From Lepturacanthus savala (taxonomy: Eukaryota > Chordata > Actinopteri > Scombriformes > Trichiuridae): DNA of 64,000 bases. Position numbers and translations under genes: made by a program. Where the stretch lies: the NCBI GenBank assembly GCA_030544235.1, contig CM060477.1:4679434-4743433 (forward strand). Reading direction: 5' to 3'. Below the pieces are notes generated by a model that was not told where the DNA came from, ran no database searches, and was given only the letters and a program-made list of their open reading frames with translations. This document shows, piece by piece, positions 14,611 through 22,927 of this stretch (position 1 is the first letter of the stretch; every line of letters begins with the position of its first letter).

Positions 14611-14853
14611 CAGTGGTTGTCAACCTTTTTGAGGTTCTTCTTCTTCATGACCCCAAATTTAACACCAACTGCTGTCTGCAACCCCCTTTTAAATGAATCA
14701 TTTTAATTATAGAAAACTGTAACTAGCCAGATACAATACGTAGAAACCTTAACAAAACACAATGGGAAGAAAACAGCCCATGCTGTTGAGACTTTTCCCT
14801 ATTCTGTTTGCTGTAGTTCATCATATTTACAATGCCTTAGCTACTACAGGTGA

Positions 14854-14922
<69 letters not shown>

Positions 14923-15179
14923 ATGTAGTATGCATTTAATACCTGAAAGTATTTACTAAAAATCAATAAATATACTTTTTTTTATATCTTTCTCTTTGCT
15001 GTAGTTACAGCTGAGATTTGAGTAATGCCTCATTAAGACCATTTCCTTGTCATGCTTCTAATTTCTGGTTGGCACTATATTAATTTTGCCCATTTATATT
15101 TTTCCAAAATACTTGGCGCCCCACAGAAATCATCTTGTGACCCCAATTGGGGTTAGGACCCCAAGGTTAAGAATGGCTG
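14611..15179. mobile_element. Non-autonomous hAT-like DNA transposon (MITE)
   Basis: The left end starts CAGTGGTTGTCAACCTTTTT and is followed by a GACCCC block. The right end, read on the reverse strand, starts CAGCCATTCTTAACCTTGGG and also contains CCCC..GGGGTCAC blocks. These are the diverged ends of the familiar CAGTGGTTCTCAACC class of hAT MITEs. No transposase frame is present. A 63-base pure AT tract lies inside at 14858-14920. I could not find a convincing 8-bp target-site duplication at these exact ends, so the borders may be off by a few bases. Confidence 0.7.
14858..14920. repeat. AT microsatellite
   Basis: 63 bases of uninterrupted TA/AT inside the hAT-like element. It is self-complementary and may extrude as a hairpin. 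Confidence 0.95.
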
Positions 15180-15261
15180 CCTTAAAGCAACGAATTGAAT
15201 TAAGACGGAGAGCATTTGGTAATAATCTATCCTAAATATTCCTCCTATAGTGTCACGGTGT

Positions 15262-15375
15262 ACGTCCACCACTTGGGTAGCAATAAGCAAAGTGCTAGTG
15301 CAGCCTGGCTTTCAAAAGGGATGGATACTCTGATTGGCCGAGTTCATGTTATACCCAAAACACACCTATGAATAA
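15262..15375 (+). repeat. Dispersed repeat, inverted partner of the 19.7 kb copy
   Basis: The block ACCCAAAACACACCTATG with following AATAATTCT matches, on the opposite strand, the segment around 19803-19850 almost base for base over about 45 bases, including a preceding GA.TTCAT.TTA block. The two are copies of one element in opposite orientations. The family is not assigned. Confidence 0.6.
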
Positions 15376-15389
15376 TTCTGGCTCCCAAG

Positions 15390-15525
15390 ACAACCATGAC
15401 TGTATAAAATTCCATGGCCATCCATTATGTAATTGTTGAGTCTGGACCAAAGTGCCTGACCGACTGACAGAAAGACCAACATTACCATCCCTGAAGCCGC
15501 GCCGCTAGCATGGCTAAAAAGACCA
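15390..15525 (+). repeat. Percomorph-type dispersed repeat fragment
   Basis: Contains the ordered blocks ACTGTATAAAATTCCATGGC, ATCCATTATGTAATTGTTGA, GTCTGGACCAAAGTG, GACCGACTGACAGA and CATGGCTAAAAA. From memory this series is the end of a very abundant repeat in spiny-rayed fish genomes. It supports the taxonomic guess. The family name is not certain, and no database was consulted. Confidence 0.6.
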
Positions 15526-16856
15526 GCTGGCCAGGCCAAAAACATCTGCCTGTCAGACTGCCTAAAGAAAACTGCTACTCTCAGATGAATCGAGTCAGTG
15601 GTTGAGCAGCGAAATGTTTTGAAGATAACATCAAAACCAGCATGAAGAAACTGGGAAGATCACTGCACACCACATAGACACTGACTGGAGGAAGTCAGTA
15701 TCAGAGGGAACTGTTCTTTTGAAATTAAATGAATATGTACTGAGCAGCTGCTCGGTAAGATGAGATTGATCCCCTCCATCAACTCGAGTACCGCAGTCAC
15801 TTGTCCATGCACATAAATTGTGATGTATGCATACATTTTGGGTCATTTGACAAATCCACAATTCTCATCTCAGCTTCATTTCCTCCTGACACATTACTGA
15901 TAGTTTTCTAGAAAAGCATCCGCATTTTATTCTCTTAAAAAAAACCCACTCCATTCAGAGTTGTGAGATTTTATTTATCAGTCTAATGTTAGTCAGAATG
16001 GAAGTAATGGGATGTGTAGTCTGAGTGCTTTTATATACTGACAATTCAATTATTTCCCATTACTGTAGGCCTTGTCTTTTATTTCACAATAGAGCACTGT
16101 AGCTTATTGCAGATATTGTTGGTACCTCAGGGCTGAAAGGAAGATAGATGATGGATACACAAGTCTGAAGCATTGAGGATAACAATGAGTCATGCACATT
16201 ATAAAAACTCTGTGTCTTCACAAAACAATATATATTTATTGTTTTTGCTGAAATACCTCTGGATTTGAACTCTGAATCATCAGAAAATATTGACTTCAAA
16301 GGGCAAGATTTTTTCTCCCCTTTGTATTTTTACTTTCCTTCCTTCCTTCTCTCTCTCTTGTATCCCTCTCTTACTTTCCTGGGCTGTCACCCAACTCTGA
16401 CTATTCAGAGCCTGGTCCCCAAACTGTCACTGTTAATCAATCAATAATGACAGGAGGCAAACTCGAACAAACTACCGTTAAGACTGACATGAAGAGAGAC
16501 AGTCAGGATTTGACAGACTTGACTATTTTGACATGTATGATGACCAGTGACGGCCTGTGACTGACCACAGAGGGAAAACTGCTCAGAGGAGTCTGTCATC
16601 CCTTTTTGGAAAAGGAAGAAAATAAACAGTGTAGGTGGCACAAAGTCCATAGGGGCTCTATGTTTTATTTAATAAGAAAGTTAAACTTATAAAAAGTCCT
16701 AAAGGCAAGTGACGCACGCTTGACTCACAGAACTTTGAAGAAGAAGAAAAGGGCACGTCTATTGCCTCAAAACATAGCACACTTTCTCAAACTATTTTCT
16801 TATATTTTCTGTAAATATAATCTCCATATTTGATTATGCATTTACAATCCTTAACT
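15526..16856. other. Intergenic DNA, nothing recognised
   Basis: Several short frames on both strands without family resemblance; a short C/T-rich run at 16330-16370. No repeat borders seen. Confidence 0.5.
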
Positions 16857-17340
16857 GCTTTTGGGAAAAGGGTATTCAGCATCCTCCTGGATCTGGAGCA
16901 GATGCTTACTGGCAACTGGTAGATCTCCATCTACCAGTGAGGTCCTGCTAGTTGTCCTTATAATCCTTTTTAGCCGCTGACCTTGAGCTAGCATGATGTG
17001 AGGCTGTGAGTTAGGGTTAGAAATAGGGTTAGATGCTTCCATGGTGTCTATGCAGAAGTTGGTGAGGTGAGAAATGGGGAGATCTGCCTTTCCAAACCTC
17101 CACTGTTGTGTCATCAGCATGTTTGTGGTGAGGGTCAGGTCATCATCAAGGTCCAGGAACTTAATGTTGCTGTCACCATGAATGGTCCATGGTGTGTGAA
17201 GGTGCTTTCCAGCCTCCTTTTTTGTCCACATTTAGGGCAAGATTTTAAGATGTGCACCATGCTTTTAGCTGCTCCACCTCTATCCTGTGTGCACACTCAT
17301 CATTGTAGATGATAAGACCCTCAACTGTTGAGTCTGTCAG
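16857..17340 (-). pseudogene. Decayed LINE reverse-transcriptase fragment
   Basis: Read on the minus strand, the segment begins with a frame giving LTDSTVEGLIIYNDECAHR followed by EVEQLKAWC, a stop and NLALNVDKK. It then shifts frame into a 126-codon open stretch (17231 down to 16851). The order VGLI-like block, NDE, a conserved WC before NL.LNV.K, HTP, I.G, FLDL.DDL and later QRLKRIIR fits the thumb and C-terminal part of non-LTR retrotransposon RTs common in fish. At least one stop and one frameshift show it is dead. No 5' half, endonuclease or 3' tail is visible next to it, so it is a fragment. The clade (Rex-type versus L2-type) is uncertain. Confidence 0.6.
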
Positions 17341-17860
17341 TGCAGTAGTACAAATTGTTATAATTTTAATTATTAAGTAAAGCGCAGCACTGCTTCAATC
17401 AATCTACTGAAATGTCATACTCCTATCACTGCAAAATATCTCCAACACCCCCGCCCCTTTCAATCATGACAGTTTAGATTCCAGTGCTCTTTCTATATGT
17501 GCTCCCATACCCAAAGCTCCAGAAACCCAAACCCTGTCACACCCAAAATCCCCCCCAAGGTTCATCCGTTGAATTGAAAGTAAACAGAAGAGGAGTTAAA
17601 CCCATAAAAATCTAATAAGGTTAACACAACCACTGCAGTAGTAAAAACAAACTAGGCAAATTGAATGTAAACTCTGAGCTAAAGCTTTATTAGTAAAGAA
17701 TCTACATGTCCCCTTGGAAGAGCTAGAGGAAATGGCCGGGGAGACGGAAGTCTGGGCTTCCTTGCTGAAGCTGCTGCCCCGTGACCTGAACACGGATAAA
17801 GCGGGTTAAAACGAGTATGAGTATGAGTGAATTACTGAACTATATGCCATTAGTCAAAAA

Positions 17861-17896
17861 TGTCACATATATGTCTAACTAGACATATATGTGACA
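17861..17896. repeat. Near-perfect 36-bp palindrome
   Basis: Arms of 17 bases starting TGTCACATATATG are perfectly complementary, with only two unpaired bases (AC) between them. The motif sits about 70 bases upstream of the recognisable start of the LINE relic. It could form a cruciform or RNA hairpin; no function is known. Confidence 0.9.
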
Positions 17897-17964
17897 GTGT
17901 TTTGTCTTAATTTACGGATGAGATTCTCTTAGCATTTCATTGAATGTCATGGGGCAATACAGTA

Positions 17965-19090
17965 CTAAATTCAATTGATCAACTTATTGATAGCACCATA
18001 GGCTCACTGCAAATGGCACTTGACTCTATTGCATTGCTGAAACAGAAGATAATAACAAAGGAGGCTAATTTCATGGTATAATTTTAACGAGCTATAAAAC
18101 AATAACTAAACTTTCTCTCACAGATCCTTGAGACAGTAGACAACAATCAGTTATTTGACTTTTTAAATAACAATCATTTATTTGATGGTTTTTAGTTAGG
18201 ATTTAGAGTGCATCACTACACTGGTGAAAGTTACAAACGGCTGTGTAATTGCATTGGATAAATAACCTCGCTCTGTACATGTCTTGTCAGATTTGACCAT
18301 CACATCCTATTTGAGAGACTGGAACATTTAATTGACATTAAAGGGATTGCACAAAGCTGCTTTAAGTCCTATTTATCGGATTAATTTCAGTTTGTACATG
18401 TTAACAATTAATCCACCATGAATACAGAGGTTAGACATGGAGTTCCACAACATTCTGTGCTTGGACCAATACTATTAACATATTCTTCCTTTAAGCAATA
18501 ATATTAGGAAGCTCTTCACAAACTTTCATTGTTATACAGGTGATACCCAATGATATATATCAGTAAAGTCAAATGAAACCAGTTAGCTAAACTTTAAGCA
18601 TGCCTTAAGGCATGCCTTAAGGACAATAACAACCTCTGCGACCTTCAATTTTATGCCCCAACAAGTCTCTAAAGACTTTCCACTGATCCTGAATACACAT
18701 GCACTGACAAGAACTAGAAAAATAGATCATATTTCTACCATCTTAACATCTCTGCACTGATTTCCTGTGGAATCCAGAATATAATTTAGAATCCTTCTCC
18801 TCACCTACAAAGCCCTTACCGGTTTGTTGTGGTTCCTTTACTTTTTGATAAAGCTATTAGTTAAGGCTGGCTCAGGCTTGCTGGGCTATCCCCCTAGTTA
18901 TGGTACTATAGGCCTAGACTGCAAGGGGACTTCCAGTGATGCATTGAGCCCCCTTTCTCCTATTTATGTCCAATTATTGCATATACTAACTCAACATCTG
19001 TCTTGTGTAGTTTTTGGCTCTTTCAGTTCACTTCCTGTTGCTTTCTACAGGTATTATTGCCTCCAGACCTGTAGAGTCTACATCTATCTT
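17965..19090 (+). pseudogene. L2/Rex1-type LINE relic, RT and 3' region
   Basis: Translated in pieces, the + strand shows a LINE reverse transcriptase in the right order: DSIALLK (about 18020); ILETV..NQLFDFLNN and LGFRVHH (18125-18220); TLVKVTN (18220); FDHHILFERLEHL with CFKSYLSD (18292-18380); FQFVHVNN and RHGVPQHSVLGP (18385-18468); and the catalytic box as Y-T-G-D at 18533-18544, where a functional copy has Y-x-D-D. The C-terminal block LLLTYKAL follows at about 18800, then a 3' region with AGGCCTAGACTGCA. In-frame stops, frameshifts and the damaged active-site box show it has been inactive for a long time. The 5' half is missing, as is usual after incomplete target-primed insertion. Confidence 0.75.
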
Positions 19091-19096
19091 ATTGTC

Positions 19097-19124
19097 TGTG
19101 TGTGTGCGTGTGTGTGTGTGTGTG
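19097..19124 (+). repeat. GT microsatellite
   Basis: Short imperfect GT run at the end of the LINE relic's 3' region. Confidence 0.8.
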
Positions 19125-19689
19125 TTTGTATGCATCTTAATGGACTATTAACTACTCAATCAACTCAACTATATCATATTTCTTTTGGATCAATGTTAAA
19201 AAAGACAAAGGATAAAAAGATAAAACAACAATAACATTCACAATGGATTAGATAAAGATAACCACATGTATAATAAACTATGTCAAGATAGTTATTTGTA
19301 ACATTCAGTGATCTGATTTTAATCATGTGTCCCTTAGTTTGTGACCTGCATTCCCCTACTGAGCAGATCAGCGTGCAGCTAGTAGACGCTGTTGTTTTCG
19401 ACTGTTATCGAGCTTTATGAATTCTCGAATCAGCAAATCATATTTCTGGAAGCATTCCGCTTAGATATGATTTATTTTCATATTTTAAGAGGAAGTGCGT
19501 CTCTTTCTCTGCCTGTTGTGCAGATGTATTTCCAGATAATCAGAGACATAGTTGAGCGAACCATTTAGAAATTGATGTGAGTCTAGTCGTGCAATGACCA
19601 CAGACTCCTTTCTGTCAGTAGCCATGACTTATTGTGGTCTTATGTTTCTCTATAGCTAGACTCTTGTCAATCAGAGCCCTATTTTGAAG
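19125..19689. other. Intergenic DNA, nothing recognised
   Basis: AT-rich and without a protein-like frame or clear repeat ends. Confidence 0.5.
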
Positions 19690-19940
19690 ACACAAGGTCA
19701 TGGCCTTAGTGCAAGGACCCAGCGCACTTTGGTGTTGTATTCATGTCTTTTTAGCCAATAGAGGAGAACTCCTTGGTGCAGAGGGGTTGGCTTTGGTTCT
19801 AGAATTATTCATAGGTGTGTTTTGGGTGTAATATGAATTCAACCAAGCATCTTCTATCTGCTTAAAAATCCAGGTTGTGCTTGCACTTGCACATTGCTCC
19901 TTAAAGCAGGTATGCAGCAAATTGTGTCTAATGTTTAACA
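19690..19940 (-). repeat. Dispersed repeat, inverted partner of the 15.3 kb copy
   Basis: On the reverse strand the block around 19803-19850 reproduces the 15.32-15.37 kb segment (ACCCAAAACACACCTATG followed by AATAATTCT). The two copies sit 4.4 kb apart in opposite orientation. The TTGCACTTGCACATT stretch that follows has a weaker likeness to the 13.0 kb repeat. Confidence 0.55.
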
Positions 19941-20729
19941 TAACTCCTGTATTCTGTGGAATTTAGCCTTGTCTTCAATACTTGACAAACACATTACTGT
20001 CCTGTATAAGAGAGAGACTGGATTCATTCCTTATATCATACAGTTGCTCTACTTTAAAGAGTTTCACTGTATGAATGGACTGTGTGGTTAACAGATGATG
20101 ATTTTAGATGTGTAGAAAAACACAGAAAAACATTATTGAGATCTTGACCAATCATGTCAACATATCTGTACGACCTACTTTCGGTCTGTCTTATCACATG
20201 GTGTTAACTAATCCTCATCTGGCCTGGCACAAGTCTAAAGGCAGCTTGCATTGCTATTTACAGGAAATCTATGCTTGCGCTGGTGAAATACAGGTACATT
20301 TCGGCGCTGCATCCTTTTTTTGTGCCTTCAAAATATGGGGCCCAGTCTGTATTTGGTCAGCATTTGTCTCTACTTTGTATCTCTGATAGTAATGTGATAT
20401 TTCGCCAAATTAAATCCATGGTTTACAGCCAGATGGCATTTAAACGTTTTGCTTTTGTTGGTATGGTTCCACATAAGCATCTTTTGTTACTTTAATAATT
20501 TGGTTCACTTTGATGGTTGGAAAGGAGTGCTGGTCTGAGGTTGAACGGTATTGGCTGTTATTTGATCATCAGTAAGTCTCAAGACCAGCTGAGGGAAAGT
20601 AATCGTTTAGGGGATCAGTTCCTGGATTTGCACTGATTCTTGGTGGCTCAATTTAAGATCTAACCAAAATGTTAGAGTTTCTTTTCTTATTCTTAATTAG
20701 AAACAATTGTTAACGACCTAATTTCCCTC

Positions 20730-20985
20730 CCTTCTGCCTCGCTCTCTTTCTCTCTCAACCAAACTGATTGTGGCTGATGGCCTCCCACACAAAGCCGGGT
20801 TCTGCTTGGGGTTTATTCCTGTTAAACAGGAGTTTTTCCCTTGCCCCTTCACCAAGTGCTTGCTCCTGGGGGAATGTTGGATCTCTGTAAATAATATTGT
20901 AAGAAGTCCAGTCTAGACCTGAAGATGAAAATGCCCCGAGGTAACCTCTGCTATATAAATAAAATTGACTTGACCTGACATCGCT
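20730..20985 (+). mobile_element. LINE 3' end (separate from the 18 kb relic)
   Basis: Begins with a TCTCTTTCTCTCTC run, then CCGGGTTCTGCTTGGGGTTT, TTCCTGTTAAACAGGAGTTT, CACCAAGTGCTTGCTC, GGGGGAATGTTGGATCTCTG and AGTCTAGACC, ending TATATAAATAAAATTGACTT GACCTGAC. This is the conserved 3' untranslated end of a fish non-LTR retrotransposon (L2/Rex1-like in my recollection). Only the tail was inserted; no coding part adjoins it. Orientation is +. Confidence 0.7.
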
Positions 20986-21538
20986 CACCTAAAGCTATGC
21001 TGGCTACCACTTGCTCTTGCTGCCACTGCTGCTGCTGCTGCTACATCATTATGTGCCTCACTTCCACCCCAGCATCCACCTGTGGTTTCTGAGTCCATGT
21101 TTCCCCTAGGAGAAAGTTATTATCATCACTTGGCACTTGTGGAGAGTGACAAAGCCAAAGTCCTGATTCCAAATAACAGAAAAAAGTGCACTGTATTCAC
21201 ATAATAATCCAATCTATGTGGTGATTGAAATCCCATTCTGGGCCTAATGACACACCATGCACGTGCATGGGAAAAGGCTGACAAACAAGGGTTGTATCAA
21301 AAAAAAAACTAGGCTGCTGCAATCTCACATAATTCCACAACCCATACAACGAGTTTGATACTCTGAATGTGACATAACCAGTGGAATTACATCTGGTGGC
21401 AGCTTGGACGCACATTGGCCCCATACATTGGCCCTGTATTGCCTCGGACGCGCGGAGGCGCTAGATCACTTCAAGCATCGATCCTAACCCCCGCATTGAC
21501 TTGTACAATTTGAAACCAGACGAGCAACTCATTCAGAC

Positions 21539-21540
<2 letters not shown>

Positions 21541-21597
<57 letters not shown>
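21541..21597 (+). repeat. CT microsatellite at the plcb1 promoter
   Basis: About 28 uninterrupted CT units (GA on the other strand), ending in CACTCTCTCG. It lies 283 bases upstream of the start codon, so it is either core-promoter or leader sequence. Polypurine/polypyrimidine tracts of this kind can bind GA-binding factors or form triplex DNA; whether it does so here is inference. Confidence 0.9.
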
Positions 21598-21603
<6 letters not shown>

Positions 21604-21625
21604 TCGTCGTCTTCGCTTTAGCTGC

Positions 21626-21808
21626 ATGTCGCTCAGTCAGTCAGTCAGTGGCTCCGGTCCGCTGCGCCTGCGTCCGCCTCCACAGCTCCTCTCCAAAGCC
21701 GAGACGCGCCACCGTCGCCGTCAGTGCGGGCATGACATACCGGCAGCAGTAGTGGGCTTCCGTCTGCCTGCTTCTAAGCAGATCACAAAAGGAGAGGAAG
21801 AGAAATAA
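21626..21808 (+). promoter_or_regulatory. Upstream ORF 1 in the plcb1 leader (60 codons)
   Basis: An AUG at 21626 opens a 60-codon frame that ends at a TAA 72 bases before the plcb1 start codon. The product is rich in R, S and P and looks like translated CpG-rich leader rather than a conserved protein. It matters only if transcription starts upstream of 21626. Confidence 0.4.
21732..21752 (+). promoter_or_regulatory. Upstream ORF 2 in the plcb1 leader (6 codons)
   Basis: A six-codon AUG-to-TAG frame nested within the span of uORF 1 but in another frame. Ends well before the main AUG and would allow reinitiation. Confidence 0.4.
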
Positions 21809-21871
21809 GAGTGGGAAAGAGTCAAGTGACTCATTTTTGTCTACATCCCTGCCGCGCGTCGAGAAGAGTAG

Positions 21872-21946
21872 ATGAGTCAATGGCAGGGGCACAGCCTGGA
21901 GTTCATGCGCTGCAGCTCAAGCCAGTGTCCGTGCCAGAGAGCCTAA
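21872..21946 (+). promoter_or_regulatory. Upstream ORF 3 overlapping the plcb1 start
   Basis: An AUG at 21872, eight bases before the main start and out of frame with it, opens 24 codons and stops at TAA 21944-21946 inside coding exon 1. Its context is weak (T at -3, A at +4), as is the main AUG at -3 (T) though the latter has G at +4. Ribosomes that use it cannot reinitiate at the plcb1 AUG without moving backwards. Confidence 0.6.
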
Positions 21947-21978
21947 GAAAGGGCAACAAATTTATGAAATGGGATGAT
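21880..21978 (+). CDS. plcb1: plcb1 coding exon 1: N-terminus of phospholipase C beta 1
   Basis: Phospholipase C beta 1 is the Gq-activated enzyme that hydrolyses PIP2 to IP3 and diacylglycerol at the plasma membrane (a nuclear pool is also known). This exon encodes 33 residues beginning MAGAQPGVHALQLKPV and ending KFMKWDD. The opening is shared by the PLC beta 1 and beta 3 paralogues; the KWDD ending followed by DST in exon 2 points to beta 1. The AUG at 21880 is the first in-frame AUG after an in-frame TAA at 21775, which fixes the start. The exon ends in phase 0 at a consensus GTAAGT donor. The residues form the flexible N-terminus and the entry to the PH domain. Reading on without splicing meets a stop at about 22114. 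Confidence 0.95.
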
Positions 21979-22002
21979 GTAAGTAGCCAAATGGCGAGAG
22001 AG

Positions 22003-22036
22003 ACCGGCAGTGAATCTTTCTTTTTTCACTGCCGGT
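22003..22036 (+). other. Perfect 12-bp stem-loop just inside plcb1 intron 1
   Basis: ACCGGCAGTGAA pairs perfectly with TTCACTGCCGGT across a 10-base all-pyrimidine loop, starting 24 bases after the exon 1 donor. In nascent RNA this would be a stable hairpin close to the 5' splice site. It has no T run and no bacterial-terminator meaning in a vertebrate genome. Confidence 0.85.
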
Positions 22037-22715
22037 TGATTTCTGCACGCTTTATAATGCATTCATGTACCACTATGTTATATATCGCACAATCTAGGCT
22101 ACTCATGCAACAGTAGCTAGATAGATTTATCTGTCAATGGAACCCGCACCGACAGCGGCTGCATGTCTTTGGTTTGCTGGTTAACGCTAAAGATAAAAAA
22201 GAAACGCAGCAGCTTCAGTGTCCGTTGACATGTGCTTTGTTTACATGTCCCGATGTACAGTGTGTGTATGTGTGCGCACGAGGGACTGAGTGAGTGCACG
22301 CGTGTCTGATTGTGTGTGAGAACGTGTGTGTGTGTGTGTGTGCGCCGCTCACTAAATCAAATTGAACATTTGAACTGAACTCGCCCCTCCCCCCTTCACT
22401 GGAAAAAAAAAACGTTTGATCAATTAACTACAATTAATTAGTGTGACGTCGCCACGCGAATCATAGCGTAACCATGGGGCAAGAGTTGACTAATTCTGTT
22501 TTTCTACGTTATAATTCGCCTGTTACTATTCCTGGCCGTCTAGCTGGGGAGAAATGACCTTGATTAAAATTGATTGCTCACCGCTGTTGAGTAGCAGATG
22601 AAAGACGTAGAGTAGCTTTTTAACAAACAGCTATGGCCACTGCACCTTCACCCTAATAACAAGTCATCATGATCCTGTAGAGACTTAACATGCACTTCAG
22701 AACTGAGTGTCATAC

Positions 22716-22927
22716 CTGATGGACGCCTTCATCCACCACAATAGCTCTCTGTATGGCGACAGGGGACTTTCTGTGACATTTCTTTCACATATTTCTGCAG
22801 CTCGTTTGAATAACCACATGCAATGATTTCCTCAAACCTGGATGTGAGAGCATTGTGTGAGCATTTGAATATGAGCCCAGTCATGACTCCTGCTGTCCCA
22901 GCCAAAAAAACAGCTCTTATTTCCTTG
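22716..22927 (-). other. Exon-like open stretch, minus strand (unassigned)
   Basis: On the minus strand, a good acceptor (CTTTCTGCATTTTCAG before 22927) and a donor (CAG/GTATGA after 22716) bracket 212 bases. The frame reads KEIRAVFLAGTAGVMTGL, then SRFEEIIACGYSNELQKYVK, with protein-like composition. It meets a TGA 13 bases before the donor; a shift of one base near the AGAAAG at about 22770 would instead keep it open to the donor, reading AIVVDEGVHQ. It could be a dead or frameshifted exon of a nested gene or a retrocopy fragment, or it may be chance. I do not recognise the family, and no neighbouring exon was found. Confidence 0.3.

Larger units (their letters stand above)
21414..21879 (+). 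promoter_or_regulatory. plcb1 promoter and 5' leader region
   Basis: Two inverted CCAAT boxes (ATTGGCC at 21414 and 21427) are followed by CpG-bearing sequence (GGACGCGCGGAGGCG near 21446), a pure CT tract (21541-21597), TCAGTCAGTCAGTCAG-like initiator-rich sequence near 21630-21650 and a CpG-rich leader up to the AUG at 21880. There is no TATA box. The pattern fits a TATA-less, CpG-type promoter. The transcription start is not determinable here; it could lie around the CT tract or shortly after it. Confidence 0.5.

Noticed and set aside
21811..21879. N-terminal extension of plcb1 from an in-frame GTG at 21811
   Set aside because: Vertebrate translation needs AUG in nearly all cases, and the extension is unlike PLC beta N-termini; the AUG at 21880 gives the conserved MAGAQPGVHALQ start.
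22003..22036. Stem-loop as a transcription terminator
   Set aside because: Intrinsic terminators are bacterial; there is no U tract and the site is inside a vertebrate intron.
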